The notes under the pieces are model-generated. The model did not search any database. It was not told the DNA's origin and worked only from the letters and a program-made list of their open reading frames with translations. From the NCBI GenBank assembly GCA_025362615.1, contig JANYFQ010000361.1:1-13543 (forward strand): a DNA stretch of 13,543 nt, written 5' to 3'. Within the stretch, counting starts at the first letter, position 1. Every line of letters begins with the position of its first letter. The stretch is from Hymenobacter sp. Its GTDB lineage: Bacteria > Bacteroidota > Bacteroidia > Cytophagales > Hymenobacteraceae. This document shows, piece after piece, positions 1-5,489 of this stretch. Made by a program: the position numbers and the translations under genes.

Positions 1-296
1 AACTTGCTGACGCTGATGCGGGCCTTGCGCACGCCGGGCAGCTCGGCCATCACGCGGTCGAGTACGCGGTGGCCGACGTGTTCGAGCAGGCGGGCGGGCT
101 GCTTCATTTCCTCCACTACGAGGCGGTAAAGCACCTCGTAGTTCACCGTCTGCGTGAGGCGGTCGGTGCTGCCGGCGGCCAGCAGGTCGGTGGTCACGTA
201 CAGGTCGATGCCGTACTTGTTGCCGATTTTTTGCTCTTCGTCGTAGTAGCCGTGAAAGGCAAAAAATTCTAATCCTTCGAGTGCGATTTGTCCCAT
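1..296 (-). CDS. folB: Dihydroneopterin aldolase (FolB), 3' end cut by window
   Basis: Folate biosynthesis enzyme that converts 7,8-dihydroneopterin to 6-hydroxymethyl-dihydropterin and glycolaldehyde in the cytoplasm. The ATG lies at 296-294 and the frame stays open to the window edge, giving about 98 residues of a family that is usually about 120. The start reads MGQIALEGLEFFAFHGYY, which is the classic FolB opening (gly-leu followed by the F-HG-Y segment). Next come DLYVTTD and LTQTVNYEVLYRLV, then the ARLLEH helix with the glutamate expected in the pterin-binding site, and a final KARISVSK strand just before the cut. The family normally continues with a K-P-P segment, which would lie outside the window. 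A bidirectional hairpin at 381-409 separates it from the upstream divIVA-like gene, so it is probably transcribed independently. The identification is firm; only the C-terminus is missing. Confidence 0.93.
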   Translation of the reverse strand, partial: MGQIALEGLEFFAFHGYYDEEQKIGNKYGIDLYVTTDLLAAGSTDRLTQTVNYEVLYRLVVEEMKQPARLLEHVGHRVLDRVMAELPGVRKARISVSK

Positions 297-380
297 GTAG
301 GCGGCGGATTTTGGGGGTGAATTGGGGTGAGCTGTTGGCCTGCAACAAACTACCGGCGTTAAGGTGGCGGACCGGAACGC

Positions 381-409
381 AAAAAGTCCGCGCAAAGCAC
401 GGACTTTTT
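381..409. terminator. Bidirectional hairpin terminator between the divIVA-like gene and folB
   Basis: A perfect 10-bp inverted repeat (AAAAAGTCCG at 381-390 and CGGACTTTTT at 400-409) encloses a 9-nt loop. Read on either strand it gives a GC-containing stem ending in a run of five T, the shape of an intrinsic terminator. On the minus strand it lies 61 nt past the DivIVA stop codon and before the folB start, so it most likely ends the divIVA-like transcript. The rest of the gap at 297-469 shows no gene. Confidence 0.75.
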
Positions 410-469
410 GGGTGAAATCAGCAAAAAAAGGCAGCTTAACGTGGCACCGCCAGGCCCCGGCCGCCTGAC

Positions 470-1540
470 CTATATTTCGTCAAAAAACGACCCGCCGCCA
501 CCCATCGGGCCACCGGGGTGGGTGTTGGGCGAAGGCGGCGACACCTCGGGGTGGCTGGGCGTTACGGGCTGAATATCGGGCCGTACCGGCTCTACCTGGG
601 GGGCCGGCGGTTCGGGCACCTGCGCAGGTCCGGGGTTGGGTACCTGCGGGGCGGGCGAGGTGCCGGGGTTTTCGGCCGGGGCAGCGGGGCGCTCTATTTC
701 GGGGCTGGGGGCGGTGGCGGGCGTGTAGGGGTCGGGCTGCTGGCCGGGCTTGGGATTGTAGCTGGTAGGCTGGTTATCAGCTACTGCTGCGGGCAAGGCC
801 ACGGCGGCTTCGACGGCAGCAGGTTGCTTGGCAGCCCCGGTTGGCTCTGGGGCGGCGTACGCGGCGGGGGCCGCAGGGGCGGCGGGCGCAGCGGCCATGC
901 CCGGCGAAAAACTGGAAGTAGCAGCAGTGACAAACATAGCGGTTTCAGTTTCGGCGGCCGGTTCTTTCGGGCGCTCTACCTGTACGGCGGCGGCCCGCGA
1001 AAGGATGGCGGCCGGCCCGGTTTTGGCCCGGCCCCGCGCTTTCTCCACTTTGTCGAGGGCATCGGTGGCGAGGTGGTGCAGGTCGCGCACAAGCGTGTCG
1101 AGCTGCTGCTCCAGGCGCTGGCAATTCTGGCCCATGCTGGCCACTTCGCGCTGCATATCGGCCACAATTTTTTCGGCCGTTTGCTGGCTTTCGTCGGTGA
1201 GGGCGCGGGCGCGCTGGCGGGCTTCGGCCAGCAGCTGCTCGGCCTGGAGCTGGGCCTCGCGGATGCGGAGGTCGGCGTCGCGCTGGGCTTGCTCGGTGAT
1301 GGCGGCGCTGGTGTCTTCGGCCGTTTTGAGGGTGCGGTAGAGGCTGCTTTCGACCTCGCGCATCTTCTGCACGTCTTGCTGGGCGTGGTCGAGCTTGAGG
1401 CGCAGCTCGCGGCTTTCGTCCTGCATCTTTTCCCACTGTTGCGAGAGGGTGTTCAAAAACGCCTGCACTTCGTCTTTATCAATGCCGCGAAACGACTTTT
1501 CAAAGGTTTTCTGGCGAATGTCGAGCGGGGTGAGTTTCAT
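470..1540 (-). CDS. DivIVA-domain coiled-coil protein with Pro/Ala-rich tail
   Basis: A 356-residue protein. Residues 2-36 match the DivIVA N-terminal membrane-binding module (LTPLDIRQKTFEKSFRGIDK followed by DEVQAFL). Residues of about 37-170 are heptad-like, rich in Glu/Gln/Arg/Leu, and should form a long parallel coiled coil. Residues of about 175-342 are low-complexity Ala/Pro (APAAPAAPAA and similar) and probably disordered. The last 14 residues are Gly-rich and end in SFFDEI. DivIVA proteins mark curved membranes and poles and scaffold division or wall-growth factors in Gram-positives; in Bacteroidota their role is poorly defined, so a cell-envelope or division scaffold is an inference. 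The ATG at 1540 is chosen because the conserved module starts immediately after it. No Shine-Dalgarno sequence is visible. The tail would be the likely partner-binding part. Confidence 0.85.
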   Translation of the reverse strand: MKLTPLDIRQKTFEKSFRGIDKDEVQAFLNTLSQQWEKMQDESRELRLKLDHAQQDVQKMREVESSLYRTLKTAEDTSAAITEQAQRDADLRIREAQLQAEQLLAEARQRARALTDESQQTAEKIVADMQREVASMGQNCQRLEQQLDTLVRDLHHLATDALDKVEKARGRAKTGPAAILSRAAAVQVERPKEPAAETETAMFVTAATSSFSPGMAAAPAAPAAPAAYAAPEPTGAAKQPAAVEAAVALPAAVADNQPTSYNPKPGQQPDPYTPATAPSPEIERPAAPAENPGTSPAPQVPNPGPAQVPEPPAPQVEPVRPDIQPVTPSHPEVSPPSPNTHPGGPMGGGGSFFDEI

Positions 1541-1571
1541 TTTTTGACAAAGAGTGCGGGGGCAAATTTCG

Positions 1572-1599
1572 CACAGAGTTCACGGAGTTCCACGGAGTT
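1572..1599. repeat. Three tandem copies of a CACRGAGTT unit
   Basis: CACAGAGTT (1572-1580), CACGGAGTTC (1581-1590) and CACGGAGTT (1591-1599) stand head to tail in the 128-nt gap between the divIVA-like and WD40 genes. The unit length of 9-10 nt is close to one helical turn. The surrounding gap is AT-rich and contains no gene. On the minus strand the array is about 32-59 nt upstream of the DivIVA start, so it could be a binding array or a dispersed intergenic repeat. The sequence alone does not decide. Confidence 0.6.
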
Positions 1600-1668
1600 T
1601 TTTTGGGATGAACGGTTTTCAGGCTTGAAAAAAATGAAGTGTGAGCAACAATTCAACAATAAAAAAAT

Positions 1669-2592
1669 TCAGCAATCAAGGCCAAAAACCCCCAGCGTAC
1701 GGTCGTCGCTGCACGAAACCAGCGTATTTCCACCGGCCCACACCAATTTATTTACCGATGTGCCGTGGCCGGCGGCGCGGGCGCGGTCAATCACGCGGAG
1801 CAGTTCGAGCGAATGCACGTCCCATATTTTGATGCTTTTGTCGAGGCTGCACGAGGCCAGGTAACGGCCGTCGGGACTGATGGCCAGGTAGTTGATGGTG
1901 TGGAGGTGGGCGGCTACGGTCTGGGCCAGAGCGTAGGGGGCACCGCTGTCGTCGGCCCGGTTCCAGGCCCGGATTTGGGCATCGCGGCCCGCCGTGAGCA
2001 GGCGGCCGTCGGCGGTGTAGGCCACCGCGAACACCGAATTTGTACTCTCGCCCAGCGCCTGCCTCACGGCCAGCGTGTCGAGGTCGAGCACGTAGGTCAA
2101 GGCATCGGAAGCGCCAACAACCAACTCGCGGCTTTCCTCGTGCAGTGCCAGGCAGCGCAACGATTTGGTGCTGACCCGTAAAAGCTGCTCAACCCGCAAA
2201 TCGGGCAGCGCGAGCACGGCCAGCGTACCATCGCCGAGCGCCGCGTAGAGCCGCTGGCGGGCGGGCGAATGCGCGAGGTCGAACACCGCCAGCGGCGGCA
2301 GCGCCACGGTCCGGACCAGTGTCTTATCGTTCAGTGCAATAGCCTGAATGCCTTGGTAGTTGTGCCCCAGCAGCAGCCAGTCGTATTCGGGTAAATACCG
2401 CAGGGCGTACACCGAGTTTTCGACGCGGGCCAGCAACTCGCCGTCGTGCGTGGGCTGCGCGGCATCCCAGGCCACGACCAGCCCATCGGCCCCGCTCGAA
2501 AAAACCGTGGTGCCCGGCCCGGCCGTCAGGGCAAAAACCGCGTCGCGGTGCCCGGCGAGGGCGGCAATTTTGCGGACGGTGGGGCGAACCAT
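1669..2592 (-). CDS. WD40-repeat beta-propeller protein
   Basis: A 307-residue protein made almost entirely of WD40 blades, a scaffold fold for protein interactions. Seven blades can be placed at roughly residues 9-45 (GHRDAVFAL ending VVAWD), 55-90, 100-132, 143-172, 186-211 (ending QIRAWN), 228-258 (INYLAISPDGRYLAS ending IKIWD) and 277-305. Blades 1, 5, 6 and 7 keep the GH/WD signature best; blades 2-4 are degenerate. There is no signal peptide or transmembrane segment, so it is probably cytoplasmic. The ATG at 2592 sits 4 nt after a TACCTTCG box on the minus strand, in a 46-nt divergent gap shared with the phosphopantetheinyl transferase gene. Its partners are unknown, and the neighbouring genes suggest no specific pathway. 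Confidence 0.88.
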   Translation of the reverse strand: MVRPTVRKIAALAGHRDAVFALTAGPGTTVFSSGADGLVVAWDAAQPTHDGELLARVENSVYALRYLPEYDWLLLGHNYQGIQAIALNDKTLVRTVALPPLAVFDLAHSPARQRLYAALGDGTLAVLALPDLRVEQLLRVSTKSLRCLALHEESRELVVGASDALTYVLDLDTLAVRQALGESTNSVFAVAYTADGRLLTAGRDAQIRAWNRADDSGAPYALAQTVAAHLHTINYLAISPDGRYLASCSLDKSIKIWDVHSLELLRVIDRARAAGHGTSVNKLVWAGGNTLVSCSDDRTLGVFGLDC

Positions 2593-2596
2593 GCCG

Positions 2597-2604
2597 CGAA
2601 GGTA
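2597..2604 (-). promoter_or_regulatory. -7 box (TACCTTCG) for the WD40 gene
   Basis: On the minus strand TACCTTCG ends 4 nt before the ATG at 2592. It resembles the Bacteroidota -7 consensus TAnnTTTG. Its closeness to the start implies a leaderless or nearly leaderless transcript. An identical box faces the other way at 2627-2634 with the same 4-nt spacing, which strengthens the call. No clear TTG -33 element was found. Confidence 0.55.
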
Positions 2605-2626
2605 GGGCGGCTGCCCCCGCTGCCGT

Positions 2627-2634
2627 TACCTTCG
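2627..2634 (+). promoter_or_regulatory. -7 box (TACCTTCG) for the phosphopantetheinyl transferase gene
   Basis: TACCTTCG ends 4 nt before the GTG start at 2639. It mirrors the box serving the divergent WD40 gene and resembles the Bacteroidota -7 consensus. Such spacing would place the transcription start at or next to the start codon. It also supports GTG at 2639 as the true start. Confidence 0.55.
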
Positions 2635-2638
2635 CGCC

Positions 2639-3316
2639 GTGCCGCTGCATTCGCTCCAACGCCTTGCCCCCACCGCCGTGCTCGGCCTTTGGCACCGCAC
2701 CGAAACCGTGGCGGACCTCTGGCCGCTGCTGCCGCCGGGTTGTGCGCCCATCTACCGCGCCTTGCAGCCCGCCACCGCCGATGCCAACCGCCTGGGGCAG
2801 TGGCTGGCGGCGCGGGTGCTGCTGTACCGGCTGCTGCCCGAAATACAACTTGTCGCCGCCGAAACCTGGCTCGAAAACGACGCCCACGGCCGGCCGCTGC
2901 TGCGCGGCCCCGGCCCGGCACTGGGCGCAGTGGCGGTGTCGCACTCCGGCGAGTGGGCGGCGGTGCTGCTGAGCGCCCGCGGGGCCGTGGGGGTTGATGT
3001 GGAGGTTGTGCGGGACAAGGCCCAGCGGTTGGCCGCTAAATTTCTTTCCGAAACTGAAGCTGCCGCCGCCGCCCGTACGCCCACCGCCGCGCACTTCACG
3101 CTGCTGTGGAGCGCCAAAGAAACCCTGTACAAGCTGGCCGGCCGGCGCGGCATCATCTTCAAAACCCAGCTCTTACTCGATGCTTTTGAGCCGGCCGCTT
3201 CGGGCACCATTCCGGCCGCGCTGTGGCTGGATGGCGCGGCAACCCGGCACCGCGTTTGCTATTGCCAGCCAGCCCCCGGCTACGTGCTTACGTATGCTTT
3301 CTTTGTCAATGAGTGA
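2639..3316 (+). CDS. Sfp-type 4'-phosphopantetheinyl transferase
   Basis: Transfers the 4'-phosphopantetheine arm from coenzyme A to a serine of acyl or peptidyl carrier proteins, activating fatty-acid, polyketide or non-ribosomal peptide synthesis. The product is 225 residues, the usual size for the Sfp class. The family motifs are present in order: VSHSGEWAAVLLS (100-112), VGVDVE (117-122, with Mg-binding D120 and E122) and WSAKETLYKL (157-166, with E161 as the third acidic ligand and the K-E pair typical of the family). The first 95 residues form the pseudo-duplicated N-terminal half, with the HGRP-type segment at 83-86. Translation begins at GTG, just after a TACCTTCG box. The stop codon lies inside the left arm of an inverted repeat. 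No synthase gene is visible nearby, so its carrier-protein partner is unknown. Confidence 0.9.
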   Translation: MPLHSLQRLAPTAVLGLWHRTETVADLWPLLPPGCAPIYRALQPATADANRLGQWLAARVLLYRLLPEIQLVAAETWLENDAHGRPLLRGPGPALGAVAVSHSGEWAAVLLSARGAVGVDVEVVRDKAQRLAAKFLSETEAAAAARTPTAAHFTLLWSAKETLYKLAGRRGIIFKTQLLLDAFEPAASGTIPAALWLDGAATRHRVCYCQPAPGYVLTYAFFVNE

Positions 3317-3556
3317 GTGAGTGAATGAGCGGAATGAGTGAATTATTAGCTGATGTTACGCGGGGAATTTGAGTGCCTTGTGTTTCTCGTTGCTTGTTTC
3401 TTGTTGCATTCGGGCCTCAAAACCGCTCGGAAGCCCCGAACAAGAAACGAGAAACAAGAAACAGCCCGCGTAACATCAGTTATTAGCTTGGTCACGCAAG
3501 GCGACGCACGGCCAACTAATAATTCACTCATTCGCTCATCCACTCACTCACTCATT
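3308..3556. repeat. Nested inverted-repeat element with 41-42-nt outer arms
   Basis: The outer arms 3308-3349 and 3516-3556 are reverse complements except for one mismatch and one single-base indel; they consist of GAGT-type tetranucleotides followed by AATTATTAG. Inside lies a second, perfect 15-nt pair, CTGATGTTACGCGGG (3350-3364) and its complement (3465-3479). Inside that, a TTTCTTGTT-rich stretch (about 3381-3414) faces an ACAAGAAAC-rich one (about 3434-3462), so the centre can also fold. The left arm overlaps the stop codon of the phosphopantetheinyl transferase gene and the right arm ends 24 nt before the redoxin ATG. No coding sequence is credible in it. It could be a MITE-like or REP-like element, or a large structured 3' end that stops transcription. 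Confidence 0.8.
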
Positions 3557-3580
3557 GCCCCTTTCCATTTATTGAAAAAA

Positions 3581-4153
3581 ATGTCCATTCCCCGTCTTGC
3601 CATCCTGGCCGCCGTGGCCGTATTGGCTGCCAGCCTTGCCTTCAGCACCGCCCGAGCCCAAACCGTGGCCGATTTCACCCTTAAAACCGCCGCCAACGCC
3701 GACGTGGCCCTGCGTAGCTACAGCGGCAAAAAAGCCGTGGTGGTCGTGTTCCTCAACCCGGCCTGCGCGTTTTCGCGGCTTTACCAGGACCGGCTTTCGG
3801 CCCTCAACGGCCGCTACGGGGGCCAGGGCGTGCAGTTTCTGTTCATCAACGTGCCCATCAACCTCGACGCGGCCGGCGCGGCGGCCCCCGGCGATATTGA
3901 GCTGCCAACCCTCACCGACCCCGGCTCGCTGGCCAGCGCGGCGCTCGGCGTCAGCAAAACGGCCGAAGCCGTGGTGCTGCAAGCCGAAGGCAGCGGCTTC
4001 GCCGTGCGCTACCGGGGTGCTATTGACGACAACCCGCAGGTAGCCAGCAATGTGCAGCAAAAATATTTGCAGCAAGTGCTGGACAATTTGCTGGGCGGAC
4101 GGCCGGCCGGTGTAGAAGGCAAACGGGCCGCTGGCTGCCTGATAAAGCGGTAG
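3581..4153 (+). CDS. Exported redoxin / thioredoxin-fold protein
   Basis: A 190-residue protein. Residues 1-26 form a Sec signal peptide (MSIPRLAILAAV, then a hydrophobic core and an ARA cleavage site), so the mature protein acts in the periplasm or outer envelope. The rest is a thioredoxin-like fold of the redoxin/AhpC-TSA type: ADFTLKTAANADVALRSYSG, the strand KAVVVVFLNPAC (51-62), helix SRLYQDRLSALN and strand VQFLFINVP. The expected active site is NPACAFS with a single cysteine (C62) in a CxxS arrangement, and a second cysteine, C186, lies in the C-terminal AAGCLIKR. The two could form a long-range disulfide. The ATG at 3581 was chosen because the signal peptide follows it; upstream in-frame codons fall in the repeat. 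The substrate is unknown; thiol-disulfide exchange or peroxide reduction are both possible. Confidence 0.8.
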   Translation: MSIPRLAILAAVAVLAASLAFSTARAQTVADFTLKTAANADVALRSYSGKKAVVVVFLNPACAFSRLYQDRLSALNGRYGGQGVQFLFINVPINLDAAGAAAPGDIELPTLTDPGSLASAALGVSKTAEAVVLQAEGSGFAVRYRGAIDDNPQVASNVQQKYLQQVLDNLLGGRPAGVEGKRAAGCLIKR

Positions 4154-4210
4154 CGACGAAGAGCATTTCATGTATGAACCCCCCGGCGAACCGAAGCTCC
4201 GACCCGCTCT

Positions 4211-4546
4211 ATGAATCGCTTGAAGACCGCCCGCCGCCGTCAGATTCGGCAGATTTTACCGCAGGTGTGCGTCAGATGCGGCGCAACGACCGACCTAAGC
4301 ATCGACCATATCCTGCCGCGCGTGTACGGCGGCGGCAATGCACTTTCCAACCTGCAAATGCTTTGCCTGCCCTGCCATCAGCAAAAGGCCCGCAAGGAAG
4401 TTCGCTACCGCGACCCGCTCGTGAACTGGCACAAGGGCCGGAAGTTAGCCCGGCGCATTGCCGCTGCCGCCGCCGCTACTCCAAAATACCCAGCAGTGCC
4501 GCCACTTCTTCGGCTTTGCCGCGCTCTTGCAATTTCTCGAAGCTGA
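4211..4546 (+). CDS. Small HNH endonuclease-like protein
   Basis: A 111-residue protein with an HNH zinc-finger nuclease motif: CVRCG (C20, C23), IDHILPRVYGGGN (D32-H33 as the catalytic pair), then LSNLQMLCLPCHQQKARK (N47, C52, C55-H56). The four cysteines should bind a structural zinc and the H/N/H set the catalytic metal. The N-terminus is strongly basic (KTARRRQIRQ), fitting DNA binding. Residues 89-111 are read from DNA that also encodes, on the other strand, the end of the SirB1-like protein, and look like arbitrary antisense sequence, so the nuclease proper probably ends near residue 85. A short frame, ATG 4170 to TGA 4214, overlaps the start as ATGA and might couple translation. The target is unknown; solitary HNH genes occur in restriction, phage and housekeeping contexts. 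Confidence 0.72.
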   Translation: MNRLKTARRRQIRQILPQVCVRCGATTDLSIDHILPRVYGGGNALSNLQMLCLPCHQQKARKEVRYRDPLVNWHKGRKLARRIAAAAAATPKYPAVPPLLRLCRALAISRS

Positions 4547-5303
4547 ATTGCAGGTTGCGAAGGGCGCGGCGTACGATGTCGAGGTTGGAGCAGGGCTCGA
4601 AAAAAACGTCGTTCGGCGTGAGGTTGAGTTGGCGGACGTAGTGCTCGATGTCGGTGCGCGAGAGCACGAGGCCCCGGTTGTAGCAGTTGATGTAGAGCGG
4701 TGGCCCTTCGGCAGGGCGGTAAATCAGTACGAACAGGTTGGGCAGGTTCACGCCGAATATGGGCAGGCCCAGGCGCTGGGCCACCAGTAGATACAATACG
4801 CACAAAGTCAGGGGGTTGCCGCGCTTGCTCTCGACTACGCGTTGGAGCATGGAGTTGGCCGGCGAGTGAAAGTGCTGGGTGTTGGCGGCGAACTTATGCA
4901 CCCGAAACAGCACGTAATTCAGGGCCTGCACCTGGTCGGTGGGGCTGAGGCCGGGCACGAGCAGTTCGGCGGCTTCGTGGCGGAGCTGCTCGATGGCGCG
5001 GTTCAGGGCCTGCAAATCGGCGTCGGGGTACTGGTAGGTATTGAGGAGCCACATCCCTTCGAGCAAATCGGCGGCTCCGCCCTCGCGCCACACCCGCAGC
5101 CGCTGCTGAAGGCCCTCAAATTGAAGCTGATGGATGAGATTGGCCAGGCGTTCCTGCTGTTGCGGGTCGAGGCTTTCCTGCCAGCTATCTTCCAAAAACG
5201 GGATGATGCTCTCGCCCAAATACTGGATTTGGCCTTCGATGTGCGGGGCCACCTCGGGGTCGTCGAGGAGGGAAATGAGGGCTTTGATTTCGGGGGTTGT
5301 CAT
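4476..5303 (-). CDS. SirB1-type transglutaminase-like protein
   Basis: A 275-residue protein. The segment at about 120-200 matches the SirB1/Transglut_core2 family: NYVLFRVHKF, a conserved PANSMLQRVVESKRGNPLTL block (148-167), then YLLVAQRLGLPIFGVNLPNL (171-190) and FVLIY. Family members usually read G-I-P-I/L-T-L at the GNPLTL position and lack a standard catalytic cysteine there; C168 follows directly here, so enzymatic activity is uncertain. Residues 1-110 are helical and HEAT-like (LLDDPEVAPHIEGQIQ). There is no signal peptide. The ATG at 5303 follows a TATTTTCT box and starts a well-formed helix; the frame is open far upstream, but that part is antisense to the TerB gene. The 3' end overlaps the convergent HNH gene by 71 nt. 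The function is not established. Confidence 0.82.
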   Translation of the reverse strand: MTTPEIKALISLLDDPEVAPHIEGQIQYLGESIIPFLEDSWQESLDPQQQERLANLIHQLQFEGLQQRLRVWREGGAADLLEGMWLLNTYQYPDADLQALNRAIEQLRHEAAELLVPGLSPTDQVQALNYVLFRVHKFAANTQHFHSPANSMLQRVVESKRGNPLTLCVLYLLVAQRLGLPIFGVNLPNLFVLIYRPAEGPPLYINCYNRGLVLSRTDIEHYVRQLNLTPNDVFFEPCSNLDIVRRALRNLQFSFEKLQERGKAEEVAALLGILE

Positions 5304-5305
5304 GC

Positions 5306-5313
5306 AGAAAATA
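5306..5313 (-). promoter_or_regulatory. Possible -7 box for the SirB1-like gene
   Basis: On the minus strand TATTTTCT ends 2 nt before the ATG at 5303. It is an imperfect match to TAnnTTTG. It supports this ATG over the long upstream open frame but is weak on its own. Confidence 0.3.
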
Positions 5314-5348
5314 CAGTCGGCCGCCAGCGCGGCGGGGCCGAAAGTAAC

Positions 5349-5367
5349 CCCAAAACGCGGTTTTGGG
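5349..5367. repeat. Short hairpin in the divergent SirB1/TerB promoter region
   Basis: CCCAAAAC (5349-5356) pairs perfectly with GTTTTGGG (5360-5367) around a 3-nt GCG loop. It lies in the 186-nt divergent gap at 5304-5489, about 56 nt before the TACATTTG box of the defence operon. It could be an operator for a dimeric regulator or a simple transcriptional barrier. No regulator gene is present in the window. Confidence 0.45.
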
Positions 5368-5422
5368 TTTCCGGCGAAGCCCACAGCCCCGCCAACGGGC
5401 CACCGCTCCGAAGCCCGGCAAT

Positions 5423-5430
5423 TACATTTG
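5423..5430 (+). promoter_or_regulatory. -7 box (TACATTTG) of the sngABC operon
   Basis: TACATTTG is an exact match to the Bacteroidota TAnnTTTG consensus and lies 59 nt upstream of the sngA ATG. There is no TTG at the usual -33 distance. A weaker TTCCTTCG at 5475-5482, 7 nt before the ATG, is an alternative that would give a leaderless transcript. Confidence 0.5.
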
Positions 5431-5489
5431 ATTGCCCAGCTTCGCCTGCTGTCGCCTGTCGCCCTCAAATCTGCTTCCTTCGCCCGCCC

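Noticed and set aside
518..1864. 448-codon plus-strand open frame opposite the DivIVA-like gene
   Set aside because: It is Gly/Arg-rich antisense sequence and runs across a gene boundary; the minus-strand protein has a clear DivIVA module.
3308..3556. CRISPR array
   Set aside because: The repeats are inverted and nested, not direct with regular spacers, and there are no cas genes.
4170..4214. 14-codon frame overlapping the HNH start as ATGA
   Set aside because: It is too short to support as a gene; noted only as a possible coupling leader.
4842..5489. Long N-terminal extension of the TerB-type reading frame
   Set aside because: It is antisense to the conserved SirB1-like gene, has no recognisable domain, and promoter-like boxes lie at 5423-5430 and 5475-5482. 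The ATG at 5490 fits better.
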